A program made the position numbers and the translations under genes. A DNA stretch of 35,480 nucleotides from an uncultured Ectothiorhodospiraceae bacterium (GTDB lineage: Bacteria > Pseudomonadota > Gammaproteobacteria > Nitrococcales > Nitrococcaceae): contig CAJXKP010000029.1 of the NCBI GenBank assembly GCA_913055565.1, positions 1 through 35,480 on the forward strand. The letters are read 5' to 3'. Below the pieces are notes generated by a model, which saw only the letters and a program-made list of their open reading frames with translations, searched no databases and was not told the DNA's origin. Below, piece after piece: positions 28,966-35,480 of the stretch (the first letter of the stretch is position 1; every line of letters starts with the position of its first letter).

Positions 28966-29046
28966 GCCCGGCCCCTCGTGCCAATAACAAGCGCGCACCA
29001 TACCGCAAGCGCGGCCTGCGTAATAGCGCCCCGCCCGCCCGATCAC

Positions 29047-29212
29047 CAGCAGTTCTCATTTTGGCCTTCGAGGTGGTCGCGTTACGCCCTGCCGAGGGCG
29101 TCGGCGGCCAGGGAAGGCCGCCGTCGAGCCTCCAGGGAAGGTTTACGGCGTCCCTCGGCAGGGGGTGACGCGACCACGCGCCCTCCTGGGGATCACATCA
29201 TTAGAATTACTG
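29047..29212. repeat. Family B dispersed palindromic repeat, copy 1
   Basis: About 166 bp between the divergent prmB and psd genes, with terminal inverted CAGCAGTTCT and AGAATTACTG. It is a nested palindrome: the arm 29073-29100 pairs with 29148-29177 (about 28 bp, few mismatches), and a central hairpin pairs GGCGGCC (29103-29109) with GGCCGCC (29116-29122). A second copy lies at 31942-32105 with roughly 80% identity by eye. It encodes no recognisable protein. Confidence 0.8.
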
Positions 29213-29286
29213 CCCGATCACGCGGTAACTGGCGGCGCCGAACGCCGCTCGCTATCATGCCAGCCTCATGCGAGGGGATCGACACG

Positions 29287-30171
29287 ATGTCTGAGACAAA
29301 CTGCGGCGCGAACGTGAGCGACTGGCTACGGGCACTGGCGCTCTACCCCTTGCCGCACCACGCCATCTCGCGGCTTGTCGGCCGCCTGGCCCGCTTGCGC
29401 TGGCCACCCCTCAAGAACGCGCTCATTAAGGCGTTTGCGCGCGCCTACGGTGTCGACCTCAGCGAGGCCGATCCAGCCCGGGCCGAGGATTACGCCGACT
29501 TCAACCAGTTCTTCACGCGGCCGCTGGTCGATGGCGCGCGCCCCTTGCCCGCGGCGACCAACGCCATCGCTTCCCCCGCCGACGGCACGCTCAGTCAGAT
29601 CGGCCCCATCGACGGGCATCAGCTCTTCCAGGCCAAGGGGCGCCATTATGGCCTTGGCGAACTCCTGGTCGAACGCCAGTTGGCCGAACGCTTTACCAGC
29701 GGGCATTTCGCGACGATCTATCTAGCGCCGCGCGATTATCACCGGGTCCATATGCCGTTGTCCGGCCGCCTGACGCACATGGCTTATGCCCCGGGCCGTC
29801 TATTCAGCGTAGCGCCGCATACAACGCGCACTATCCCCGGTCTATTCGCCCGCAACGAGCGGGTCACGGCTATTTTCGAGACAGCCGTCGGTCCCATGGC
29901 CGTCATCCTGGTCGGTGCCGTCTGCGTGGCCGGCATTGAGACCGCCTGGCACGGCTTAGTCACACCACCGCGCGGTCATGATCCGGCTCGCTGGGACTAC
30001 AGCGCGCAGCCGCGATACTACGCGCTAGGCGACGAATTGGGGCGCTTTAACATGGGCTCCACGGCCATCGTGCTTTTGCCGCGTGGCACCGCCCGCTGGC
30101 GCGATGATCTCCACGCCGGCACCAGCCTGCGTATGGGCCAACCCCTGGGCGAGACGCTCGCCCACGCCTAG
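29287..30171 (+). CDS. psd: Phosphatidylserine decarboxylase proenzyme
   Basis: A 294-residue membrane-associated PSD of the bacterial type I form, making phosphatidylethanolamine. The processing site is G257-S258 in FNMGSTAIVLLP; cleavage gives the pyruvoyl alpha subunit. D99 in SPADG and H155 in DYHRVHMP are expected for self-cleavage. The usual LGST reads MGST here. The start at 29287 has GAGGGG 8 nt upstream; an in-frame extension back to 28726 runs through a repeat and is rejected. It converges on epmA. Confidence 0.95.
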   Translation: MSETNCGANVSDWLRALALYPLPHHAISRLVGRLARLRWPPLKNALIKAFARAYGVDLSEADPARAEDYADFNQFFTRPLVDGARPLPAATNAIASPADGTLSQIGPIDGHQLFQAKGRHYGLGELLVERQLAERFTSGHFATIYLAPRDYHRVHMPLSGRLTHMAYAPGRLFSVAPHTTRTIPGLFARNERVTAIFETAVGPMAVILVGAVCVAGIETAWHGLVTPPRGHDPARWDYSAQPRYYALGDELGRFNMGSTAIVLLPRGTARWRDDLHAGTSLRMGQPLGETLAHA

Positions 30172-30176
30172 CGACC

Positions 30177-30351
30177 CCTAGCAAAACGCTGAGTGATTCT
30201 CGCGAGGGTCTGCGCCCCACGGCCCCGCTGGGTACGCACGCCCTCGGCGCCGCAGGGGTTGGTGGTCCTGCCAACACAACATGGTGCCCCGCAGCTTGCC
30301 TGCGCGCGTCTAGCGGCCAGAGGTTCATGCGAATTGTTCAGCGTTTCGCTA
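30177..30351. repeat. Family A dispersed repeat, copy 2
   Basis: About 175 bp filling the space between the convergent psd and epmA genes. Its ends are inverted: CTAGCAAAACGCTGAGTGAT on the left and, on the minus strand, TAGCGAAACGCTGAA on the right. The epmA stop TAG (30349-30351) forms the right tip, and a second CTAG lies 5 bp behind the psd stop. The right half aligns with copy 1 at 1334-1489 (AACAATTCGCATGA against GACAATTCGCACGA, then similar AGCTGC blocks). Confidence 0.7.
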
Positions 30352-31317
30352 CGCGTGCTCGATGGGGAAGGCCATAACCTCATCGATGGTAGTTGCCCCA
30401 ATAGCAACCATCAGCAATCGGTCCAGTCCCAGGGCGACCCCGGAACACTCCGGTAGGCCCGCCTCCAGGGCCGTGAGCAGCCGCTCATCGATAGCCGGCG
30501 GCGCCGTCTCGCCGCGCTCGCGGCGCACCGCCTGATCCGCCTCGAAGCGAGCGCGCTGGGCCTGGGGGTCGGTGAGCTCGCGAAAGCCGTTGGCGATCTC
30601 CATGCCATCGATAAAGCACTCGAAGCGCTCCGCGATGCGTGGATCCTGGGGATCGAGCCGCGCGAGGGAGGCCTGCGAGGCGGGGAAGCCGGTAAGATAG
30701 CACCAGCAATCCCGGCCGAGCCGAGGCGCTATTAGGGTCCCCATGAGCAGATCCAGCATCGCGTCGCGATCGAGATCAGCCGGGGCATTGATACCTTTAT
30801 GAGACGCCACGGCGCGCAGCTCGGCATCCGAGGCGGTCAGCGGCTCGATGCCGAGCTGTTGCACGAAAACCTCGGTGTAGGTAAGCACCACGACCGGCCG
30901 TTTCGCCAAGAGGACCGCCAACAGGTCGCTAACCTCCTGGATCAAATCCGCGTAGCCAAACCCCGGGCGATACCACTCCAGCATCGAGAATTCCGGGTTA
31001 TGCAGCGAGCCTCGATCAGCTCGCCGGAACACTCGCGCGATCTGATAGATGGCACCGCTACCCGCCGCCAACAGCCGCTTCATGGGGTATTCGGGCGAGG
31101 TCTGGAGCCAGTAGCGGGCGTCACAAGGGGCCTCGGTACCGGGGCTGTCGATGGCGATGGCCGCCAGCATTGGATCCGTGACCGTGTCGGCGGCCACCAC
31201 CGGCGTCTCCACCTCCAGGACACCGCGCTCGTCGAAGAAGCCCCGGATACGGGCCAGCGCCCCGGCACGCTGGCGTAGCGCAGCGAGCCCTGCCGTGGGC
31301 CACCAGTCGGTACTCAC
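30349..31317 (-). CDS. epmA: EF-P (R)-beta-lysine ligase EpmA
   Basis: A 322-residue lysyl-tRNA-synthetase paralogue without the anticodon domain (EpmA/PoxA/GenX), which attaches (R)-beta-lysine to EF-P. Class II motifs: motif 2 FRRADRGSLHNPEFSMLEWY (about 97-116) and motif 3 GVALGLDRLLM (near 300). The length is that of EpmA rather than LysS. It lies 9 nt behind efp on the same strand, so the target and the modifying enzyme are cotranscribed. Its stop is fused to a family A repeat. Confidence 0.96.
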   Translation of the reverse strand: MSTDWWPTAGLAALRQRAGALARIRGFFDERGVLEVETPVVAADTVTDPMLAAIAIDSPGTEAPCDARYWLQTSPEYPMKRLLAAGSGAIYQIARVFRRADRGSLHNPEFSMLEWYRPGFGYADLIQEVSDLLAVLLAKRPVVVLTYTEVFVQQLGIEPLTASDAELRAVASHKGINAPADLDRDAMLDLLMGTLIAPRLGRDCWCYLTGFPASQASLARLDPQDPRIAERFECFIDGMEIANGFRELTDPQAQRARFEADQAVRRERGETAPPAIDERLLTALEAGLPECSGVALGLDRLLMVAIGATTIDEVMAFPIEHA

Positions 31318-31326
31318 GCGCCCGCG

Positions 31327-31899
31327 TTAGCCCTTGGCGCGGGATACATAGGCGCCGTTGCGCGTATCGATGCGGACAATCTCGCCCTCCTCCATGAACA
31401 GCGGGACCTGCACCACCGCCCCGGTCTCAAGCGTTGCCGGCTTGGTGCCACCGCTGCTGGTATCACCGCGAATGCCCGGATCGGTCTGAGTGATCTGGAG
31501 CTCGACGTGGGGCGGTGGCTCCACGCCGATGGGCTCGCCGTTGTACAGCGTGACGTTGCAGACATCCTGATCCTTGAGGAACTTATCGGCATTAGCCAGT
31601 GCCGTCTGCGACGCCCCGACCTGATCGAAGGTCTCCGGATCCATGAAGTACCAAGATTCGCCGTCGTTATACAGATACTGCATCTCCTTCTCGACGACGT
31701 CGGCCGCCTCCACGGAGTCACCCGACTTAAAGGTCTTATCGACTACCTTACCGGTCTTGAGGTTGCGCACCTTCACACGGTTGAAGCCCTGGCCCTTACC
31801 AGGCTTGACGTATTCGTTCTCGACGATGCTGTAGGGCTCACCGTCGAGCATGATCTTGAGCCCGCCCTTGAACTGATTGGTGCTGTACGTACTGGCCAT
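31327..31899 (-). CDS. efp: Translation elongation factor P
   Basis: A 190-residue EF-P that rescues ribosomes stalled at polyproline stretches. The modified lysine is K35 in KPGKGQGF, equivalent to E. coli K34, which agrees with epmA and epmB nearby. The three domains are complete ([48 protein letters not shown]). The start at 31899 gives the normal N-terminus [10 protein letters not shown]; a longer frame to 31947 enters the repeat. epmA follows. Confidence 0.97.
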   Translation of the reverse strand: MASTYSTNQFKGGLKIMLDGEPYSIVENEYVKPGKGQGFNRVKVRNLKTGKVVDKTFKSGDSVEAADVVEKEMQYLYNDGESWYFMDPETFDQVGASQTALANADKFLKDQDVCNVTLYNGEPIGVEPPPHVELQITQTDPGIRGDTSSGGTKPATLETGAVVQVPLFMEEGEIVRIDTRNGAYVSRAKG

Positions 31900-31941
31900 G
31901 ACGATTCCGCGTTGCTTGCTGCGATGAACTATACCGGCAAA

Positions 31942-32105
31942 CAGCAATTCTCGTTTTGGCCTTCGAGTTGCTCGCGTTACCCCCAGCCGAAGGCGTCTGC
32001 GGCCAAGGAAGGCCGCCGTCGAGCCGCCAGGGACGGTTTATGGCGTCCCTCGGCGGGGTAACGCGACCACGCGCCCTCCTCGGGAACGCCTAATTCGAAT
32101 TGCTG
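31942..32105. repeat. Family B dispersed palindromic repeat, copy 2
   Basis: About 164 bp between divergent efp and epmB. Tips CAGCAATTC and GAATTGCTG are perfect 9-bp inverted repeats. Inside, the arm with GCGTTACC pairs with GGTAACGC, and the central GCGGCC pairs with GGCCGC. It aligns with copy 1 end to end, with many differences at arm positions, so the pairing can be tested for compensatory changes. Confidence 0.8.
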
Positions 32106-32145
32106 ACCGGCAGCGCTCCGGATACTAACGAAAAACCGCCACTGT

Positions 32146-32151
32146 TAGAAT
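32146..32151 (+). promoter_or_regulatory. Possible -10 box of epmB
   Basis: TAGAAT lies only 6 nt before the ATG at 32158, and no Shine-Dalgarno is seen in the intervening GACGGC. The -35 region (TACTAA at 17 bp spacing) is poor. If used, transcription would begin at or next to the start codon, a leaderless mRNA. Confidence 0.4.
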
Positions 32152-32157
32152 GACGGC

Positions 32158-33168
32158 ATGAATGACTCGGCGGCCGAGACCACCACCTCACCTGTTTGGC
32201 AGCGCATGCTCGCAGAGGCGGTCCGCGATCCTACGGCCCTGCTCGACGCCCTCGATCTCGACCGCGAGCTGCTGCCGGCCGCGCAATCGGCTGCTCAGCT
32301 ATTCCCCCTGCGTGTGCCATGGCCCTACCTCAACCGCATGCGGCGGCAAGACCCGCACGATCCGCTGCTACGTCAGATCCTTCCCCTTGGGGCCGAGCAT
32401 CACGACGCCCCCGGCTATGAGGCGGATCCGGTCGGCGATGGCGATGCCCTGCAGAGCGGCGGGGTTATTCATAAATACCATGGTCGGGCGCTGCTGGTAG
32501 CGACTGGCGCGTGCGCCATCAATTGCCGCTATTGCTTTCGCCGCCACTTCCCCTACACGGAGGTCAACGCCTCAACAGGTGACTGGTCCCAGGCGCTCGC
32601 CTATCTGGCCAACGCTAGCAGCATCACCGAAGTCATCTTGAGCGGCGGCGACCCCCTCGCCCTAACGGATCGCCGCCTAGCAGCGCTGGCACCGGCGCTA
32701 GCACGTCTGTCTCATCTCCGGCGCCTGCGGGTTCACAGCCGATTGCCCATCGTGTTGCCGCAGCGCATCGATAAGGCCCTTATCGACTGGCTCACGGGGA
32801 CCAGATTACGACCCATTATGGTGGTGCATGCCAACCACCCCGCGGAGCTGGATGCGGCGGTAGCCGAGGCCATGGCGCGGCTCCAGCGCGCGGGCGTCGT
32901 TACCCTCAACCAGGCGGTCCTACTGCGCGGCGTCAACGACGACGCGGCCACGCAAGCCGCCCTGAATGAACGACTATTCGACATCGGCGTTCACCCCTAC
33001 TATCTTCATGTGTTAGATCCGGTGAGGGGGGCATCCCACTTTGAGGTCAGCAGCCAGGAGGCCGCCGCCATCCAGCGAGGTGTCAGTGCGACGCTGCCTG
33101 GCTACATGGTGCCGCGATTGGTGCGCGAGGTCGCCGGCGAGCCAGCGAAGCGCTGGCTCCACTGGTGA
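32158..33168 (+). CDS. epmB: EF-P lysine 2,3-aminomutase EpmB
   Basis: A 336-residue radical SAM, PLP-dependent lysine 2,3-aminomutase of the EpmB (YjeK) type, producing (R)-beta-lysine for EpmA. The [4Fe-4S]-SAM cysteines are C119, C123 and C126 in CAINCRYCF. LSGGDPLALTD and the C-terminal GYMVPRLVREVAGEPAKR are typical; the lysine near the end is the likely PLP ligand. It is transcribed away from efp-epmA, across a family B repeat. Its cluster again depends on the SUF system. Confidence 0.96.
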   Translation: MNDSAAETTTSPVWQRMLAEAVRDPTALLDALDLDRELLPAAQSAAQLFPLRVPWPYLNRMRRQDPHDPLLRQILPLGAEHHDAPGYEADPVGDGDALQSGGVIHKYHGRALLVATGACAINCRYCFRRHFPYTEVNASTGDWSQALAYLANASSITEVILSGGDPLALTDRRLAALAPALARLSHLRRLRVHSRLPIVLPQRIDKALIDWLTGTRLRPIMVVHANHPAELDAAVAEAMARLQRAGVVTLNQAVLLRGVNDDAATQAALNERLFDIGVHPYYLHVLDPVRGASHFEVSSQEAAAIQRGVSATLPGYMVPRLVREVAGEPAKRWLHW

Positions 33169-33237
33169 GTCGGGGCCATAAGACCCAAACGTGGGCGTGC
33201 CTCCATGATCGCCGACGCGGCGGCGAGGGGTGAGCGC

Positions 33238-34977
33238 ATGGGGGAGAGCATAGAGCTGCAGCTCCCGGAGCAGCAAGGCCAGGATATGCCGCGCTTCAAC
33301 ACGCGGCGTGCAGCCGTTCGGCGATGGCTGCGTGGATTGCCTGTCGCCAACCCGTTGGAAACGGGTCGGGAGATCTATCAGCAGCTGGCCGCCAGCAACC
33401 GCCAACCCATACCCCCTGGCCGGCGACTCGCCTTCCTCGGCGAGCTACACGCCTACTTGGGCTACAGTGTCGAGGGGCTACGCACCCACTATCGGGATCG
33501 CGAGCTGCCGCTGCGCGGGAACCCGCGCAAGATAGCGACACTGAGCACACGCCTGCTCGAGGAGATGGCCCTCGGCCATGAGACCGCGCTCGCGGACGCG
33601 CGACGCGGGCGCGTGAGCAGCAAGCGATTGGCCTACCTGCTCGTGAGCGCGGTGCACTATCGGGGTCTGGCCCTGGTTGAGAACTGGCTGGTGTACGAGA
33701 ACGCCTCACCCGGCAGCTGGCAGCGTCTTCACAACCTCTATCAGATCGCCCTTGATACGGGCGTCACCCGACGCCCCATCAAGGCGCCCTGGAACGGCAC
33801 ACGCGCAACCCTGGCGACGACCTACAAACGCGTCGCCCTGACCGCTGCAAGCGCTCCGCTGCAACTCGAACGCGGCGAGGTCCTCGACGCCTGGTGGCTC
33901 TTGGGCCACTGGGCCGATGCCGCCGAGATCAGCGCCCTCGGCGATGACGGCAACGAGATCTTCCGACTGCCGCGCCACGACGATCGACCACCGCACCCCG
34001 GGATCAGCGGGCTCAAGCGCCCCGATGATCGTTTCCTGGTAACATCACCACTTATCCGCCGTGGCGACCGCGATCTGGGCCGGCGCCGCTGGACCTGGCG
34101 CCGGGCGCCGGCGGCAGCCAACTATCCCGGGCTGGCACGGCGCCTGCTCATCGCGCTTGCCGCTGTGCCCGCTCGTCAAAGCCGCCGTGTTCGCGTCAGC
34201 TCCGGAGTTCGGGGGGTCCTGGGGATGAGCCAGAGCCACCAAGCGCTAAGCCGGGAGCTCGGGTTACCCGTCATTAATTCGGACACCCGCGAGCGAGCCT
34301 TCCAGAACCAAGACGACAGCAGCTACTCCAACGGCCGCCGCAATCGCGATGTCTGGGATAGGGTCCACCCATCCGGCGTCGCGGACGCCGTGGAGCGGCG
34401 GATAAGGGAGCACGACAAAGCGAGCCGTCCCCAGACCGATAGCAAGGACGAACCAACGTTCGACCAGTGGCAGCTGGTCAATATCAGCCCCGGCGGTTAC
34501 TGCATACTGACCAACCCCGAGCAGAGCTATCGGGCGCGGGTGGGCGAGCTCATCGTGCTGCGGGAGGGCACGGGCAACGGCCGGCCTTGGCAAGTGGGGG
34601 CCGTGCGCTGGTTACGAGGGATCGGTGGCAAGGGGCTCCAGGTCGGTATCCAGATACTCGGTATCGATCCGCACCCCGTCATGCTCCGAGCCCGTATGAA
34701 CAGTGGCCGCTACGGTCCACCCGAGCGCGGGTTCGTGTTACCGGGATCGAACCACAAGCACCCGATCACGACCCTCATTACCCCTGGCGCCTACTATCAC
34801 GCCCACCAAACGGTGACCTTGCGCTACGGACAGCTCCAGGGGCGGATCACGCTGGGGCGCTGCTACGAGGCGAGCCAGCATTTAGCTCAGTGCGAATTCG
34901 ACTACGCCGATCCATTGGCTACAGACGACGAACTGCCGCAACGGCTTTCCGGACAACCAATCAACGCGGCATCATAG
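33238..34977 (+). CDS. PilZ-like c-di-GMP effector-type protein upstream of fimX
   Basis: A 579-residue soluble protein, mostly alpha-helical in the first two thirds (GREIYQQLAASNRQPIPPGR, LGELHAYLGYSVEGL, NWLVYENASPGSWQRLH). Around residue 415 it has LVNISPGGYCIL, matching the [D/N]xSxxG half of a PilZ c-di-GMP-binding domain (about 410-500). An upstream RxxxR is not clear, so c-di-GMP binding is uncertain. The start at 33238 was preferred to 33205 because AGGGGTGA precedes it. It is directly upstream of a FimX-like gene, as in Pseudomonas where the neighbour is uncharacterised (PA4958). Confidence 0.7.
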   Translation: MGESIELQLPEQQGQDMPRFNTRRAAVRRWLRGLPVANPLETGREIYQQLAASNRQPIPPGRRLAFLGELHAYLGYSVEGLRTHYRDRELPLRGNPRKIATLSTRLLEEMALGHETALADARRGRVSSKRLAYLLVSAVHYRGLALVENWLVYENASPGSWQRLHNLYQIALDTGVTRRPIKAPWNGTRATLATTYKRVALTAASAPLQLERGEVLDAWWLLGHWADAAEISALGDDGNEIFRLPRHDDRPPHPGISGLKRPDDRFLVTSPLIRRGDRDLGRRRWTWRRAPAAANYPGLARRLLIALAAVPARQSRRVRVSSGVRGVLGMSQSHQALSRELGLPVINSDTRERAFQNQDDSSYSNGRRNRDVWDRVHPSGVADAVERRIREHDKASRPQTDSKDEPTFDQWQLVNISPGGYCILTNPEQSYRARVGELIVLREGTGNGRPWQVGAVRWLRGIGGKGLQVGIQILGIDPHPVMLRARMNSGRYGPPERGFVLPGSNHKHPITTLITPGAYYHAHQTVTLRYGQLQGRITLGRCYEASQHLAQCEFDYADPLATDDELPQRLSGQPINAAS

Positions 34978-35027
34978 GGGGAAGGCCGGCAACAGGTCTT
35001 CGAGTGAGGCTAGCACAAGGATTACAC

Positions 35028-35480
35028 ATGGCGAGTGGCGACAACGTCCTTCACCTGATTACCGCCGACGACTCGCTCAATGACGCCGAGCACCTCGTCA
35101 GCGTCCTCCGAAATGCCGGCATGGCGGTGCGACCGACGCTCATCGAGGATGACGAGCAGCTCGAGCAGGTCCTGGCCGGCCGCGCGCAAGACCTATTCCT
35201 GTGCGCCCCGGGACTGGACAATCTGCCCATGGAGACCGCCTTCCGAATCCTCGAGCAATCGGGTAAGGATATCCCGCTGCTGGTGCTCAGCGAGGACGAT
35301 GACCCCGAGCTGCGCCGCGAGGTCATGGGCATGGGGGCGGTGGACATGGTCACCAAGGCCGACACCGAGCACTTTCGCTATACCCTCCAGCGGGAGCTGC
35401 AGAATCTAAACGCTCGACGGCAACTCAGACGGCTCGAGGCGAGCCTCAAGGAATCCGAGCGGCGGGCGCAACAGCTACTG
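35028..35480 (+). CDS. fimX: FimX-like c-di-GMP regulator, N-terminal part
   Basis: An open 151-codon frame runs off the right edge. It begins with AAGGA before an ATG. Residues 7-120 form a receiver-like domain (HLITADDSLNDAEHLVSVL, GKDIPLLVLSEDD, MVTKAD) whose acceptor aspartate is replaced (LFLCAPG), as in FimX. A charged helix (QNLNARRQLRRLEASLKESE) follows and should lead to PAS, GGDEF and EAL domains outside the window. FimX binds c-di-GMP and controls type IV pili. The call rests on the N-terminus only. Confidence 0.75.
   Translation, partial: MASGDNVLHLITADDSLNDAEHLVSVLRNAGMAVRPTLIEDDEQLEQVLAGRAQDLFLCAPGLDNLPMETAFRILEQSGKDIPLLVLSEDDDPELRREVMGMGAVDMVTKADTEHFRYTLQRELQNLNARRQLRRLEASLKESERRAQQLL

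Noticed and set aside
28726..29286. N-terminal extension of psd through the repeat
   Set aside because: Covers the prmB start and a family B repeat; the conserved protein and a good Shine-Dalgarno begin at 29287.

Overview
The window looks like the chromosome of a high-GC gammaproteobacterium. The evidence is an EF-P of the lysine-modified type with epmA and epmB, PrmB, an RsmF-type methyltransferase, psd, and a FimX-like protein. A GH13 enzyme with the active-site spacing of the Halomonas alpha-glucosidase, acidic proteins and a SufU-type SUF operon suggest a halophile, perhaps near the Ectothiorhodospiraceae or Halomonas; that placement is inference only.

Layout. 1-1184 (-): 5' part of a large regulator (Hpt-like, two receivers, probable start of a sigma54 AAA+ domain) running off the left edge. 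1487-7619 (-): a complete SUF iron-sulfur operon, sufR-B-C-D-S-U-T. 7976-13988: the whole Entner-Doudoroff route from glucose, as edd-eda (-) divergent from zwf-pgl-glk (+). 14398-16661 (-): lemA and a TPM-domain membrane protein. 16865-17488: a junkyard of a glucokinase fragment, an IS481-family transposase tail and a broken universal stress protein. 17518-20496 (-): an arsenic operon (FMN reductase, arsR, arsC, acr3, CC/Se-motif protein) to which the broken usp once belonged. 20778-21485 (+): the fossil of a pst-phoU phosphate operon, with a Pho-box array, a pstS start, a pstB 3' part and a phoU end. 21608-28965 (-): alpha-glucosidase, quinone oxidoreductase, rRNA methyltransferase, MFS transporter, aroC and prmB. 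29287-30171 (+): psd. 30349-33168: the EF-P module, efp-epmA (-) divergent from epmB (+). 33238-35480 (+): a PilZ-like protein and the start of a FimX-like c-di-GMP protein.

The most unusual signals are between genes. Two families of short, palindromic, non-coding repeats occur. Family B (about 165 bp, two copies) sits between divergent genes: prmB/psd and efp/epmB. Family A (about 155-175 bp, two copies plus a related end) sits immediately after TAG stop codons: sufT, the convergent psd/epmA pair, and the TPM gene. They may be MITE-like elements or structured regulatory or terminator elements. Several genes also have -10-like boxes so close to the start codon that leaderless or nearly leaderless mRNAs are possible.

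No tRNA, rRNA or CRISPR array was recognised.
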